The notes below the pieces were generated by a model. The model was not told the DNA's origin and searched no databases. It was given only the letters and a program-made list of their open reading frames with translations. DNA of 11,254 nt. Source: Pseudomonadales bacterium. Its GTDB lineage: Bacteria; Pseudomonadota; Gammaproteobacteria; Pseudomonadales; Litorivicinaceae. Position numbers and translations under genes: made by a program. The stretch is from NCBI GenBank assembly GCA_012269655.1, contig JAAXJV010000068.1, forward strand, positions 1-11,254, read 5' to 3'. Below are positions 1-7,500 of the stretch, piece after piece. Numbering within the stretch: the first letter of the stretch is position 1; each line of letters opens with the position of its first letter.

Positions 1-81
1 TTTGGATTCTTTGTTTTCTGTTTTGGTATGTCGCGGTACAGCCAGCGCTTAGAGCGTGCGCTGGATACCGGGCATAAGTAA
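1..81 (+). CDS. aapM: Amino-acid ABC transporter permease, C-terminal fragment (AapM-like)
   Basis: Only the last 26 codons of this gene are in the window; it enters open from the left edge and stops at TAA 79-81. The visible residues are a hydrophobic end of a membrane helix (FGFFVFCFGM) followed by a short basic cytoplasmic tail (SRYSQRLERALDTGHK). That tail resembles the C-terminus of the inner-membrane permeases of the general L-amino-acid (Aap) and YhdY group, which form the transmembrane channel of the transporter. The ATPase gene of the same system starts 12 nt downstream, with its ribosome site just after this stop. The family call rests on the tail and on the neighbour; which of the two permease subunits (AapM or AapQ) it is follows from the usual Q-M-P order and is an inference. 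Confidence 0.75.
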   Translation, partial: FGFFVFCFGMSRYSQRLERALDTGHK

Positions 82-83
82 TT

Positions 84-88
84 GGAGG
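84..88 (+). promoter_or_regulatory. Shine-Dalgarno site of aapP
   Basis: A perfect GGAGG sits 5 nt upstream of ATG 94. It fixes that ATG as the start: the in-frame TTG at 82 overlaps this site and has no ribosome site of its own. Confidence 0.85.
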
Positions 89-93
89 TTCGT

Positions 94-858
94 ATGAGCG
101 AACAAATGCGCCAGATGTCAGACGAGACTGTCATCCGTCTGATCGGTATGCACAAGTGGTACGGTGACTTCCACGTACTTAAAGATATCAATTTGGAAGT
201 TAAGCGCGGCGAGCGCATTGTGATTTGTGGCCCTTCAGGGTCAGGCAAGTCAACAATGATCCGCTGTATTAACCGTTTGGAAGAGCATCAGCAGGGTCAA
301 ATCATCATTGAAGACACCGAGCTGACCAGTGACGTCAAGAACATCGAAGAAGTCCGCCGTGAAGTCGGTATGTGTTTCCAGCACTTCAACTTGTTCCCGC
401 ATTTGACCATCCTGGATAACTTGACGCTGGCTCCGATTTGGGTGCGTAAAACGCCTAAGAAAGAAGCCGAAGAGCTGGCGATGCACTATCTAGAGCGAGT
501 CAAGATTCCAGAGCAGGCGGACAAGTACCCGGGTCAGTTATCTGGTGGTCAGCAGCAGCGTGTAGCGATTGCACGGTCTTTGTGCATGAAGCCCAACATT
601 ATGCTGTTCGACGAGCCAACCTCTGCGTTGGACCCTGAAATGATCGCCGAAGTGCTGGACGTGATGGTGACCCTGGCCGAAGAGGGCATGACCATGTTGT
701 GCGTTACACACGAGATGGGTTTTGCCCGCAAAGTGGCGGACCGAGTCATCTTTATGGACGGTGGTGAAATCATCGAACAGAACGAGCCAGAGGAATTCTT
801 TAATAATCCTCAGAACGAGCGTACTCAGTTGTTCTTGAGCCAGATCCTGAATCATTAA
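94..858 (+). CDS. aapP: Polar amino-acid ABC transporter ATP-binding protein (AapP/GlnQ/GltL family)
   Basis: This is the cytoplasmic ATPase that powers amino-acid import through the permease encoded just upstream. The 254-residue length is normal for the family. All ATPase motifs are intact: Walker [10 protein letters not shown] (46-54), Q-loop Gln96, ABC signature LSGGQQQR (149-156), Walker B IMLFDEP (169-175, catalytic Glu174), the D-loop SALD just after it, and the switch histidine His206 in CVTHEMGF. The stretch [17 protein letters not shown] near the N-terminus is typical of the polar amino-acid import group, and the permease tail next door favours the broad-specificity Aap system over a glutamine- or glutamate-specific one; the sequence alone does not fix the substrate. 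ATG 94 is chosen because of the GGAGG site, although in-frame ATGs at 106 and 115 exist. It is the last gene of its operon, followed by a strong terminator. Confidence 0.93.
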   Translation: MSEQMRQMSDETVIRLIGMHKWYGDFHVLKDINLEVKRGERIVICGPSGSGKSTMIRCINRLEEHQQGQIIIEDTELTSDVKNIEEVRREVGMCFQHFNLFPHLTILDNLTLAPIWVRKTPKKEAEELAMHYLERVKIPEQADKYPGQLSGGQQQRVAIARSLCMKPNIMLFDEPTSALDPEMIAEVLDVMVTLAEEGMTMLCVTHEMGFARKVADRVIFMDGGEIIEQNEPEEFFNNPQNERTQLFLSQILNH

Positions 859-876
859 CAGCGTGCTTGCTAAAAG

Positions 877-902
877 CCCCGGCTAAGGTCGGGGTTTTTT
901 TT
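877..902 (+). terminator. Rho-independent terminator after aapP
   Basis: CCCCG (877-881) pairs with CGGGG (890-894) around an 8-nt loop and runs straight into eight T (895-902). An A-run (872-875) upstream can extend the stem with the T-tract. It lies 18 nt after the aapP stop and separates the transporter operon from rnr. Confidence 0.9.
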
Positions 903-920
903 GCCTGCGATAAACTCACA

Positions 921-937
921 GCAGCTCCGTCGGCTGC
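921..937. repeat. Short inverted repeat in the rnr promoter region
   Basis: GCAGC (921-925) and GCTGC (933-937) form a perfect 5-bp inverted repeat with a 7-nt loop. It covers the place where a -35 element would sit for the -10 at 942-947 and ends just before the extended -10. It has no T-tract, so it is not a terminator. It could be a small operator half-site pair or chance. Confidence 0.3.
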
Positions 938-938
938 G

Positions 939-947
939 TGATAGAAT
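939..947 (+). promoter_or_regulatory. Predicted extended -10 promoter of the rnr operon
   Basis: TG-A-TAGAAT at 939-947 matches an extended -10 element (TGn plus a hexamer with four of six consensus bases). The 17-bp-spaced -35 position (919-924, CAGCAG) is poor, as is common for extended -10 promoters. It is the only good promoter candidate between the aapP terminator and rnr. The transcription start would be about base 954, the A of the rnr ATG, implying a leaderless message. Confidence 0.55.
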
Positions 948-953
948 CCGGCC

Positions 954-3185
954 ATGACAGATCCCTTCAAGGACCGCGAGTCCGAACTCTACGAGCGTCC
1001 AATCGCATCCCGTGAATACCTCATTGAAATCTTGACCCAAGCCGGTACGCCGCTTGATTTTGATGCGATTGCAAAGGCCATCAATTTATCGTCCGAGCAG
1101 CAGGAGGCGCTGCAGCGTCGATTGATGGCGATGTGTCGCGACGGTCAAATCACTCGAGATCGCGCCGATCGGTTTTTGTTGGTCGACCGAACAGATTTGA
1201 TTGCGGGGCGATTTAGTGCGCATCCCGACGGATACGGATTTGTGATCCGCGACGACGGCAAGAAAGACTTATTCGTCCACGATAAGCAGGCCATGAAAGT
1301 CTATGACGGGGATCGAGTCCTGGTTAGAGCCATGCAGTTCCGTGGACGAGGCGATCTCGAGGCGAAGATTGTCGAGGTGACCGATCGGGCGCACGATTCG
1401 TTAGTGGGCCAATTGCGCCGTTATGACGGGGTTTGGGTCGTCGAGCCCCGCAACCGTAAGTTGGTCCACCCGGTTGTGATTCATCCGGATCAAACGGCTG
1501 GGGCCGAAGTAGGGCAGTACGTTTCTGTCACGCTGACGACTCAGCCCAGCAAACATGCCAGCCCGACCGGCCGAATTGTTCAGGTGATTGGGCATGACGA
1601 TGATCCAGGCATCGAGATTGCTGTGGCCGTCGGAACGCATGACTTGCCGCATGAGTTCTCGCAGACAGCCTTAGCTCAGGCAGCGGACTATGGCGACTCA
1701 ATTGATGGTTCAATCGCTCAGCAGCGCAAAGACCTGCGCGACTTACCTTTCGTCACGATTGATGGCGAAGATGCGCGAGACTTTGATGACGCGGTCTATG
1801 CCCAGCGTTCCTCGACCGGCGGCTGGAAGCTATGGGTGGCGATTGCCGATGTTGCGGAATACGTAAAGCCAGGTATGCAACTGGATACTGAAGCACTTGA
1901 ACGTGCCACCAGTGTGTATTTTCCAAGGCAGGTCATTCCCATGCTGCCTGAGGCCTTATCCAATGGGCTGTGTTCTCTGAATCCCGATGTTGACCGGCTG
2001 GCCATGGTGGCCGAGATTAACGTCACAAAAGACGGGAAATTATCAAAATTCAATTTTCACGAAGGGGTGTTCAGGTCTCATGCTCGTCTGACCTATAACC
2101 AGGTTAATGCCGCACTTGATAACGGCGAAAAATTTGCCGATTTGCCCGGCGGCGCTGCAGTTCAAAGCAATATCACCGACCTATATTCCCTTTATCAGGC
2201 ATTGAAATTAACGCGTGCTGAACGAGGGGCCATCGAGTTTGAAGCGCCAGAACCCATGTTCCAAATGGACGAGCAGGGCCATATTCAAGGCATCGCGCCG
2301 CGGTGGCGGGGCGATTCGCATAAACTGATTGAGGAATGCATGTTGCTGGCCAATGTGGCAGCAGCCAAGTTCCTGATTCGTCACAAGACGCCCGCTCTCT
2401 ATCGGGTTCACCTTGGACCGCCTGTCGATAAGCTGGAAGCCACCCGGGCGGCGCTCGCACCCCTGGGGTTGCAGTTATTAGGCGGTGAAGAGCCCACGCC
2501 CGAGGACTTTCAGCGCGTGATGGAGCAGGCCCGGGGTCGGACGGACGAGGGCTTGATTCAAGTATTGTTGCTACGCGCTATGTCCCAAGCGCGCTACGAG
2601 CCCGATGAAAAGGGTGGGCATTTCGGTCTGGGCTATGAGGCCTATACGCATTTCACCAGCCCGATTCGTCGATATCCCGATCTTATGGTCCACCGGGCAC
2701 TGAAAGCGATCCTTAGAAAGGATCCTAAGCAGTATCCATACGATCTAGACCGCTTACATAGCTTAGGTGAGCATTGCTCGAACTGTGAACGCCGTGCGGA
2801 CGACGCGAGCAGAGACGTTAACGCTTGGCTGAAATGTCGTTTTATGACTCAGCGCTTGGGGAATATGTATCAAGGAACCGTGACTGGAGTTGCGCCTTTC
2901 GGTTTGTTTGTCACGCTGGACGAGCTGTTTGTCGAGGGCATGGTGCACGTTACGGCCTTGCCCAGTGATTACTACACACACGATGCCGTCAGCCACACCA
3001 TGCGTGGCGATAAGACCGGACTCACATTCCGCCTGGCAGATTCCTTGCAGGTGCAGGTGGCCCGGGTAGATATGGAGACCCGACGAATCGATTTCGCCTT
3101 GTTGGGTGCTAAACCGAAAAAGAAGACCCTTAAAGACGTGTTAAAGAAACAAAAGAAGCAAAAGAAAAAAGGACGCCGCCGGTGA
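954..3185 (+). CDS. rnr: Ribonuclease R, 3'-5' exoribonuclease (RNB/RNase II family)
   Basis: RNase R is a processive, hydrolytic, magnesium-dependent exonuclease that degrades structured RNA from the 3' end and takes part in rRNA and tmRNA quality control. The 743-residue product shows a winged-helix N-terminus (about 20-85), cold-shock domains (the first starts near GRFSAHPDGYGFV, 84-96), the RNB catalytic core with DARDFDD (273-279), an S1 domain (about 636-720) and a very basic Lys/Arg tail (about 720-743). Asp270, Asp276, Asp278 and Asp279 have the same spacing as the metal-binding aspartates of the E. coli enzyme. It is shorter than E. coli RNase R (813) mainly at the ends. No Shine-Dalgarno precedes ATG 954, and an in-frame TAG at 942-944 excludes an upstream start. 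The stop overlaps the rlmB start by 3 nt. The S1 domain and tail favour RNase R over RNase II. Confidence 0.95.
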   Translation: MTDPFKDRESELYERPIASREYLIEILTQAGTPLDFDAIAKAINLSSEQQEALQRRLMAMCRDGQITRDRADRFLLVDRTDLIAGRFSAHPDGYGFVIRDDGKKDLFVHDKQAMKVYDGDRVLVRAMQFRGRGDLEAKIVEVTDRAHDSLVGQLRRYDGVWVVEPRNRKLVHPVVIHPDQTAGAEVGQYVSVTLTTQPSKHASPTGRIVQVIGHDDDPGIEIAVAVGTHDLPHEFSQTALAQAADYGDSIDGSIAQQRKDLRDLPFVTIDGEDARDFDDAVYAQRSSTGGWKLWVAIADVAEYVKPGMQLDTEALERATSVYFPRQVIPMLPEALSNGLCSLNPDVDRLAMVAEINVTKDGKLSKFNFHEGVFRSHARLTYNQVNAALDNGEKFADLPGGAAVQSNITDLYSLYQALKLTRAERGAIEFEAPEPMFQMDEQGHIQGIAPRWRGDSHKLIEECMLLANVAAAKFLIRHKTPALYRVHLGPPVDKLEATRAALAPLGLQLLGGEEPTPEDFQRVMEQARGRTDEGLIQVLLLRAMSQARYEPDEKGGHFGLGYEAYTHFTSPIRRYPDLMVHRALKAILRKDPKQYPYDLDRLHSLGEHCSNCERRADDASRDVNAWLKCRFMTQRLGNMYQGTVTGVAPFGLFVTLDELFVEGMVHVTALPSDYYTHDAVSHTMRGDKTGLTFRLADSLQVQVARVDMETRRIDFALLGAKPKKKTLKDVLKKQKKQKKKGRRR
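3169..3173 (+). promoter_or_regulatory. Shine-Dalgarno site of rlmB inside the rnr tail
   Basis: AAGGA lies 8 nt upstream of GTG 3182 and is built from the lysine-glycine codons of the RNase R tail. It supports the rare GTG start of rlmB, where no ATG is available nearby. Confidence 0.65.
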
Positions 3186-3910
3186 TTGAAACTTTGGTTG
3201 GATGGCATGCCGTCAATGCCCTGATCCAGCGTTATCCGAAGCGGATCCAGGCGCTTTACGCACTGGATTCGCTGGCGCCTGCTCGTTTGGAGGCATTGCA
3301 AAATTCCGGTATCAAACTCAACGTCTTGCCCAAAGAACAGTTTTTTAAAACGATCAAATTTGATGATGCGGTCGCACACCAAGGCGTCGCGGCGCTAGCC
3401 GAGGCTTCCAGCGTACTGCCCGAAGGCGCGCTTACCGAGCATCTGACCCACGCTAACCCGTTGGTGCTGGCGCTGGACGGAGTCACGGATCCGCGTAATT
3501 TGGGGGCTATTTTGCGTACGGCCGAGGCCGCTGGTGTGGACGTGGTGATTCAGCCCAAGGACAACAGCGCGGCGCTCAATAGCGCAGCCCGAAAAACAGC
3601 TTGTGGCGCTGCTGAACTCGTACCATTGGTGCAAGTGACAAACCTTAAGCGCACCTTGGAAAAGCTCAGAAAGGAGGGTTACTGGGTCAGTGGTGCCGCC
3701 GGCGAAGCAGATGCGGTTAGCATGACGCAGGCTGATCTGACGGGTGCCCGAGTGCTGGTGATGGGCAGCGAAGGCAAGGGCATTCGTAAGTCCGTGCGGG
3801 AGGCCTGTGACCAACTGGTTGCGATTCCAATGCTGGGTGCGGTATCCAGCTTGAACGTATCAGTGGCGACTGGCATTTTGCTGTACGAAGCGCTTCGTCA
3901 AAGGACCTAA
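3182..3910 (+). CDS. rlmB: 23S rRNA (guanosine-2251-2'-O)-methyltransferase RlmB (SpoU/TrmH family)
   Basis: RlmB uses S-adenosylmethionine to methylate the 2'-O of G2251 in the peptidyl-transferase P-loop of 23S rRNA. The 242-residue product has the small N-terminal RNA-binding domain (1-75, opening with the family-typical [10 protein letters not shown]) and a C-terminal SPOUT knot domain. The three SpoU motifs are present: [17 protein letters not shown] (103-119, with Asn106 and Arg112), GSEGKGIR (195-202) and the knot segment [17 protein letters not shown] (215-231, with Ser223 and Asn225). It starts at GTG, overlapping the rnr stop (GTGA), so translation is probably coupled. rnr-rlmB is a common gammaproteobacterial pair. 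Paralogues such as TrmH are possible, but the N-terminus and the rnr partner fit RlmB. Confidence 0.93.
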   Translation: MIETLVGWHAVNALIQRYPKRIQALYALDSLAPARLEALQNSGIKLNVLPKEQFFKTIKFDDAVAHQGVAALAEASSVLPEGALTEHLTHANPLVLALDGVTDPRNLGAILRTAEAAGVDVVIQPKDNSAALNSAARKTACGAAELVPLVQVTNLKRTLEKLRKEGYWVSGAAGEADAVSMTQADLTGARVLVMGSEGKGIRKSVREACDQLVAIPMLGAVSSLNVSVATGILLYEALRQRT

Positions 3911-3912
3911 TT

Positions 3913-4362
3913 ATGCGTTGCCCGTTTTGTTCAAACCCTGAAACCAAGGTCATTGACTCGCGACTGATTGCTGACGGCAGCCAGGTCAAACGTCGCCGCT
4001 CTTGTCAGGACTGCGGCACGCGCTTTACGACCTTTGAGACGGTCGAGGTTCAACTGCCTAAGATCATCAAAAGCGATAAAGCCCGAGAGAGTTTTGACGA
4101 GGGCAAGGTGCGCCGCGGCATCGATCGTGCTCTGGAGAAGCGGCCGGTCAGCAGTGAGCAGGTTGAAATGTTGATCGACCGAGTGAAGCGTCGACTGCAG
4201 GCCACCAGCGAGCGTGAAGTGCAAAGCCAGCGAGTCGGTGAAATCGTTATGAGCGAATTAAAAACACTGGATGCCGTGGCTTACGTGCGTTTTGCCAGTG
4301 TTTACAAATCCTTTGAGGACGTGGCCGATTTCGTCAGCGCGGTCAACGAGGCCAACGAATAG
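3913..4362 (+). CDS. nrdR: Transcriptional repressor NrdR
   Basis: NrdR represses ribonucleotide reductase operons by binding paired NrdR boxes when loaded with ATP/dATP. The 149-residue product has the N-terminal zinc ribbon with Cys3, Cys6, Cys31 and Cys34 (CPFC...CQDC) and a following DNA-contacting basic stretch VKRRRSC, then an ATP-cone domain (about 49-139) starting at the conserved LPKIIKSD. Length and residues match the family without anything missing. ATG 3913 is 2 nt after the rlmB stop, with AAGGA (3901-3905) in the end of rlmB as its ribosome site. nrdR directly before ribD is a conserved proteobacterial arrangement. I saw no clear pair of NrdR boxes in the non-coding gaps of the window, so its targets are elsewhere. 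Confidence 0.96.
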   Translation: MRCPFCSNPETKVIDSRLIADGSQVKRRRSCQDCGTRFTTFETVEVQLPKIIKSDKARESFDEGKVRRGIDRALEKRPVSSEQVEMLIDRVKRRLQATSEREVQSQRVGEIVMSELKTLDAVAYVRFASVYKSFEDVADFVSAVNEANE

Positions 4363-5480
4363 TGTTCAACCAGGCCGATCATCATCACATGGCTCGAGCC
4401 ATACAGGCAGCCAAGTCGGTACGACACCTGACTCGCGAAAACCCTCGCGTGGGCGCTGTCGTGGTGCAGGCCGATTCGGTCGTGGGGACTGGCGCGACGC
4501 AGCCGCCTGGCCAGTCTCATGCCGAAGTGATGGCGTTGGGCCAAGCCGGTGAGCAGGCTCAGGGTGCAACCCTGTACGTTACCCTCGAGCCCTGTAATCA
4601 TCACGGGAAAACGCCGCCCTGTGTGGATGCCATTATCGCGGCCGGAATTCGCCGGGTAGTGGTGGCCAGTATCGATCCGAACCCTCAGGTCAATCAGCAG
4701 GGCGTTCAACGCTTGCAAGCCGCAGGGATTCAAGTGGATTGCGGTTTAATGACCGCCCCGGCTGAGTCGCTGAACCCGGGTTTTATTCGAAGGATTCAAG
4801 GTGGCTTGCCGTGGGTGACGGTGAAACTTGCCTGCTCACTGGATGGCGCGACGGCCATGAAGAGCGGGGAATCCAAATGGATCACGGGGCCCGAAGCTAG
4901 AAAAGATGTCCAACGGATGCGCGCCCAGTCGGGTGCTATCGTCAGTGGTATTGGCACGCTGTTGGCCGATGACCCCTCGCTGAATGTTCGCTGGACGGAA
5001 TGCGATTTAGATCCGGCGCCGCTGGGTACACAGGACCAACCGCTTCGAGTCGTCATGGATCGCCAGGCCCTTACACCTCCGCAAGGCCAATGGGCCAGTG
5101 CGGCGGGTCCTAAACTCGTGGTGCATGAGCCTGGCCCAGAAACTAAGGTAAACTCTCTGCTCACGGCTGGGGTGGAAACGCTTGAACTGGCTCGGGTGAC
5201 CCCCGAAGCACTGTTGACACAACTGGCTCAGCGAGGAGTAAATGAAGTGCTGGTCGAGGCCGGTCCGCGATTGGCCGGCGCTTGGATGCAAAGCGGTTGT
5301 GTCGATCGATTGGTCATTTTTCAGGCGCCCCTCTTGATGGGCAGTGAAACTCGGCCTTTAATGCACACCCCTGGATTGACGGCTTTGTCGAAGGCTTGGC
5401 GTTTGACACTGGAATCGCACCGACAGATCGGTGTGGATCAACGATTTGAATACACTGTGGAGTCCCATGGAACTGAATAG
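4362..5480 (+). CDS. ribD: Bifunctional riboflavin biosynthesis protein RibD (deaminase/reductase)
   Basis: RibD performs two successive steps of riboflavin synthesis in the cytoplasm: deamination of the pyrimidine product of GTP cyclohydrolase II, then NADPH-dependent reduction of its ribose chain. The 372-residue product has the N-terminal zinc deaminase domain (1-146) with His53-Ala-Glu55, Pro77-Cys78 and Cys87 (LEPCNHHGKTPPC), and the C-terminal reductase domain (about 148-372) with VTVKLACSLDGATAM, ESKWITGPEAR and the DDPSL stretch. The start is taken as GTG 4362, sharing one base with the nrdR TAG. GAGG (4348-4351) lies upstream, and the resulting N-terminus, with MARAI at residue 10, matches the layout of E. 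coli RibD. ATG 4389 is the alternative. The end overlaps ribBA by 14 nt, with no riboflavin synthase gene between them. Confidence 0.95.
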   Translation: MFNQADHHHMARAIQAAKSVRHLTRENPRVGAVVVQADSVVGTGATQPPGQSHAEVMALGQAGEQAQGATLYVTLEPCNHHGKTPPCVDAIIAAGIRRVVVASIDPNPQVNQQGVQRLQAAGIQVDCGLMTAPAESLNPGFIRRIQGGLPWVTVKLACSLDGATAMKSGESKWITGPEARKDVQRMRAQSGAIVSGIGTLLADDPSLNVRWTECDLDPAPLGTQDQPLRVVMDRQALTPPQGQWASAAGPKLVVHEPGPETKVNSLLTAGVETLELARVTPEALLTQLAQRGVNEVLVEAGPRLAGAWMQSGCVDRLVIFQAPLLMGSETRPLMHTPGLTALSKAWRLTLESHRQIGVDQRFEYTVESHGTE

Positions 5481-6591
5481 CACCCAAGAGCTCATCGACG
5501 ATATTCGGATGGGCAAAATGGTCATCTTGATGGACGACGAAGATCGCGAAAACGAAGGCGATCTGATTATGAGTGCCAGTCACTGCCGTCCGGAAGACAT
5601 CAATTTCATGGCTAAGGAAGGGCGCGGATTAATCTGCCTGACTTTAACCCGCGAACGCTGCGAACAGTTGCACTTGGGGTTGATGGTGGGTGATAACCAA
5701 TCCGGCCATGGCACCAACTTTACCCTGAGTATCGAAGCGGCCGAAGGTGTGACCACGGGCATCAGCGCTGCGGATCGTGCACGTACAGTTCAAGCGGCCG
5801 TCGCACCCAACGCTCAACCCAATGATCTGGTTCAGCCAGGGCACATTTTTCCGCTGAAGGCGCAGGATGGGGGCGTGTTGACCCGTGCCGGTCACACCGA
5901 AGCTGGGTGTGATTTGACCCGGCTGGCGGGTGTCGCTCCGGCGGCAGTCATTGTCGAGATTATGAATGACGATGGGACCATGGCTCGTCGACCCGACCTC
6001 GAAACCTTTGCCAAAAAGCACAACTTAAAAATCGGCACCATTGCCGATCTGATTCATTATCGCGTGGTCAATGAACAAACCGTCGAGCGAGTGCGTGAGG
6101 ATACTTTGGAAACCGTTTATGGTGAGTTCCAGGCCATCACCTACCGTGATCAGATTCAAGGCGGTACGCATTTGGCCCTGGTCAAAGGCCAGCCCAGTCC
6201 CGATCAGCCGGTGTTGACTCGGGTGCATGTGCCAGACCCCGTGCGTGATTTGTTAGAAGCCAAGCCCAGTACGGTCAATAACTGGTCACTGTCAGCCTCG
6301 ATGAAGGCCGTGCAGGAAGACGACGGTCCGGGTGTGATCGTGGTCCTGGAGACTTGGGAGAACGAAAGCCTAAGCGATCGGCTCGCCAACTACTTTGAGG
6401 CGGCCAAGGCGCCCGGCATGCCAACCCGAGTGGTGCCTTACACCGGAATTGGAACGGGCTCGCAGATACTTCGGGATATCGGTGTCAGTAAAATGCGATT
6501 ATTATCCACACCCATGAAGTTCCCGGCGATTTCTGGATTCGATCTGGAAGTCGTGGAGTACGTGAAGTGGAAGGAGCAGGAAAGCGAATGA
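5467..6591 (+). CDS. ribBA: 3,4-dihydroxy-2-butanone-4-phosphate synthase with degenerate GTP cyclohydrolase II-like C-terminus (RibBX type)
   Basis: The N-terminal half (1 to about 200) is RibB, which makes the four-carbon unit of riboflavin from ribulose 5-phosphate. It carries the acidic active-site loop [10 protein letters not shown] (23-32) and [11 protein letters not shown] (140-150, with His143 and Glu145). The C-terminal half (about 201-374) aligns by eye to Rib[16 protein letters not shown] stands where RibA has its zinc-binding CxxGD...CDC, and [22 protein letters not shown] where RibA has LLTNNP...ERV. It has no cysteine at all and lacks the QEGRGIGL loop, so it should not act as a cyclohydrolase. 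This fits the hybrid RibBX class described in Proteobacteria. ATG 5467 (374 residues) is chosen for GGAG 5459-5462 and the family-typical N-terminus; an in-frame GTG at 5431 lies deep in ribD. The stop overlaps ribH as ATGA. Confidence 0.93.
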   Translation: MELNSTQELIDDIRMGKMVILMDDEDRENEGDLIMSASHCRPEDINFMAKEGRGLICLTLTRERCEQLHLGLMVGDNQSGHGTNFTLSIEAAEGVTTGISAADRARTVQAAVAPNAQPNDLVQPGHIFPLKAQDGGVLTRAGHTEAGCDLTRLAGVAPAAVIVEIMNDDGTMARRPDLETFAKKHNLKIGTIADLIHYRVVNEQTVERVREDTLETVYGEFQAITYRDQIQGGTHLALVKGQPSPDQPVLTRVHVPDPVRDLLEAKPSTVNNWSLSASMKAVQEDDGPGVIVVLETWENESLSDRLANYFEAAKAPGMPTRVVPYTGIGTGSQILRDIGVSKMRLLSTPMKFPAISGFDLEVVEYVKWKEQESE

Positions 6592-7064
6592 GTACAATTC
6601 AAACACTCGAAGGCGATTTTAAGAACGTTCAAGGCCAGTATGCGATCGCCGTCGGTCGCTTTAATGAATTTGTGGTGGAGTCCCTGGTCTCCGGCGCTAT
6701 CGATGCCCTGACGCGTCATGGGGTCGCGCGCGACCAAATTACCATCGCCAAAGCCCCCGGCGCCTACGAGCTACCCCTGGTCTGCCAAAGCCTCGCTAAC
6801 AGTGGCAAATACGACGCCGTTATTGCCATTGGCGCAGTGATCCGTGGCGGTACGCCGCATTTTGAATACGTTTCAGGCCCCGTGGCCAGTGCGCTAGGGA
6901 GTATCAGTCTTGATACCGGCGTGCCGGTGGTATTCGGTGTGCTCACCGTCGACTCGATCGAGCAAGCGATCGAACGTGCCGGCACCAAAGCAGGCAACAA
7001 GGGTGCCGATGCCGCCATGACGGCCATGGAGATGGTTTCATTGCTAGGTCAAATTGATGACTGA
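6588..7064 (+). CDS. ribH: 6,7-dimethyl-8-ribityllumazine synthase
   Basis: RibH condenses the RibD-derived ribitylaminopyrimidine (after dephosphorylation) with the RibB product to give 6,7-dimethyl-8-ribityllumazine, the substrate of riboflavin synthase. Family members form pentamers or 60-subunit shells. The 158-residue product has all usual motifs: VGRFNEF (22-28), [23 protein letters not shown] with catalytic His91, [11 protein letters not shown], and the phosphate-binding stretch [16 protein letters not shown]. Nothing is missing. ATG 6588 overlaps the ribBA TGA as ATGA, with AGGAAA at 6578-6583 as a close ribosome site; the in-frame GTG 6567 would add seven unconserved residues. It overlaps nusB by 8 nt. 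With no ribE in the window, its product must be processed by an enzyme encoded elsewhere. Confidence 0.96.
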   Translation: MSTIQTLEGDFKNVQGQYAIAVGRFNEFVVESLVSGAIDALTRHGVARDQITIAKAPGAYELPLVCQSLANSGKYDAVIAIGAVIRGGTPHFEYVSGPVASALGSISLDTGVPVVFGVLTVDSIEQAIERAGTKAGNKGADAAMTAMEMVSLLGQIDD

Positions 7065-7500
7065 CATCAAACCAGCGGCCCGCCACCGCGCCAGGGAATT
7101 GGCATTACAGGCGCTGTATCAATGGCAATTGTCTGGGTACGACGCGACCAATTCTGAAGCGCGTTTTCGGGCTCAGAACCACATGGGCAAGGCCGATACC
7201 GGCTACTTCCATGAGTTATACAAGGGCGTCACCAGCGATCCTGCAACCCTGGACGCCTTGCTAGAGCCACACATCGGCCGTCCAGTTAAAGATGTCGACG
7301 CGATTGCCTTGTGCATCCTGCGTATGGCGTGCTGGGAGCTGTCTGAGCGTATGGACATTCCTTACAAAGTGGCCTTGAACGAAGCAGTCGATCTGGCTAA
7401 GCGGTTTGGCGCGACGGATGCGCACAAATTTGTGAATGGCTCGCTGGATAAATTGGCGGCTGAGCTTCGGGCCATCGAGGTGGCTGCAGAGCAGCCATGA
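7057..7500 (+). CDS. nusB: Transcription antitermination factor NusB
   Basis: NusB pairs with ribosomal protein S10 (NusE) on boxA RNA to prevent premature termination in rRNA operons. The all-helical 147-residue product opens with the conserved [20 protein letters not shown] and ends with the helix pair containing [14 protein letters not shown] and [12 protein letters not shown], both hallmarks of the family. ATG 7057 is inside the end of ribH (8-nt overlap) and is preceded by AGG (7046-7048). The in-frame TTG at 7054 is a less likely start. ribH-nusB is a widely conserved pair. The stop overlaps the next gene, pgpA, as ATGA, whereas many relatives carry thiL between them. Confidence 0.94.
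   Translation: MTDIKPAARHRARELALQALYQWQLSGYDATNSEARFRAQNHMGKADTGYFHELYKGVTSDPATLDALLEPHIGRPVKDVDAIALCILRMACWELSERMDIPYKVALNEAVDLAKRFGATDAHKFVNGSLDKLAAELRAIEVAAEQP

Noticed and set aside
4271..4552. A 93-codon + strand frame across the nrdR/ribD junction
   Set aside because: It is out of frame with two strongly conserved proteins, is Ser/Arg/Gly rich and resembles no family I know.
4302..4733. A 143-codon - strand frame opposite the nrdR end and ribD
   Set aside because: It is antisense to the conserved deaminase motifs of RibD and has no ribosome site or promoter.
5431..5466. An upstream GTG start for ribBA that would add 12 residues
   Set aside because: The extra residues do not match the family N-terminus and no ribosome site is positioned for it; ATG 5467 has GGAG just upstream.
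5380..5470. Possible FMN riboswitch (RFN element) controlling ribBA
   Set aside because: FMN riboswitches are frequent before ribB in Gammaproteobacteria, but ribBA here starts inside ribD, there is no leader, and I see no conserved RFN segments in the window.
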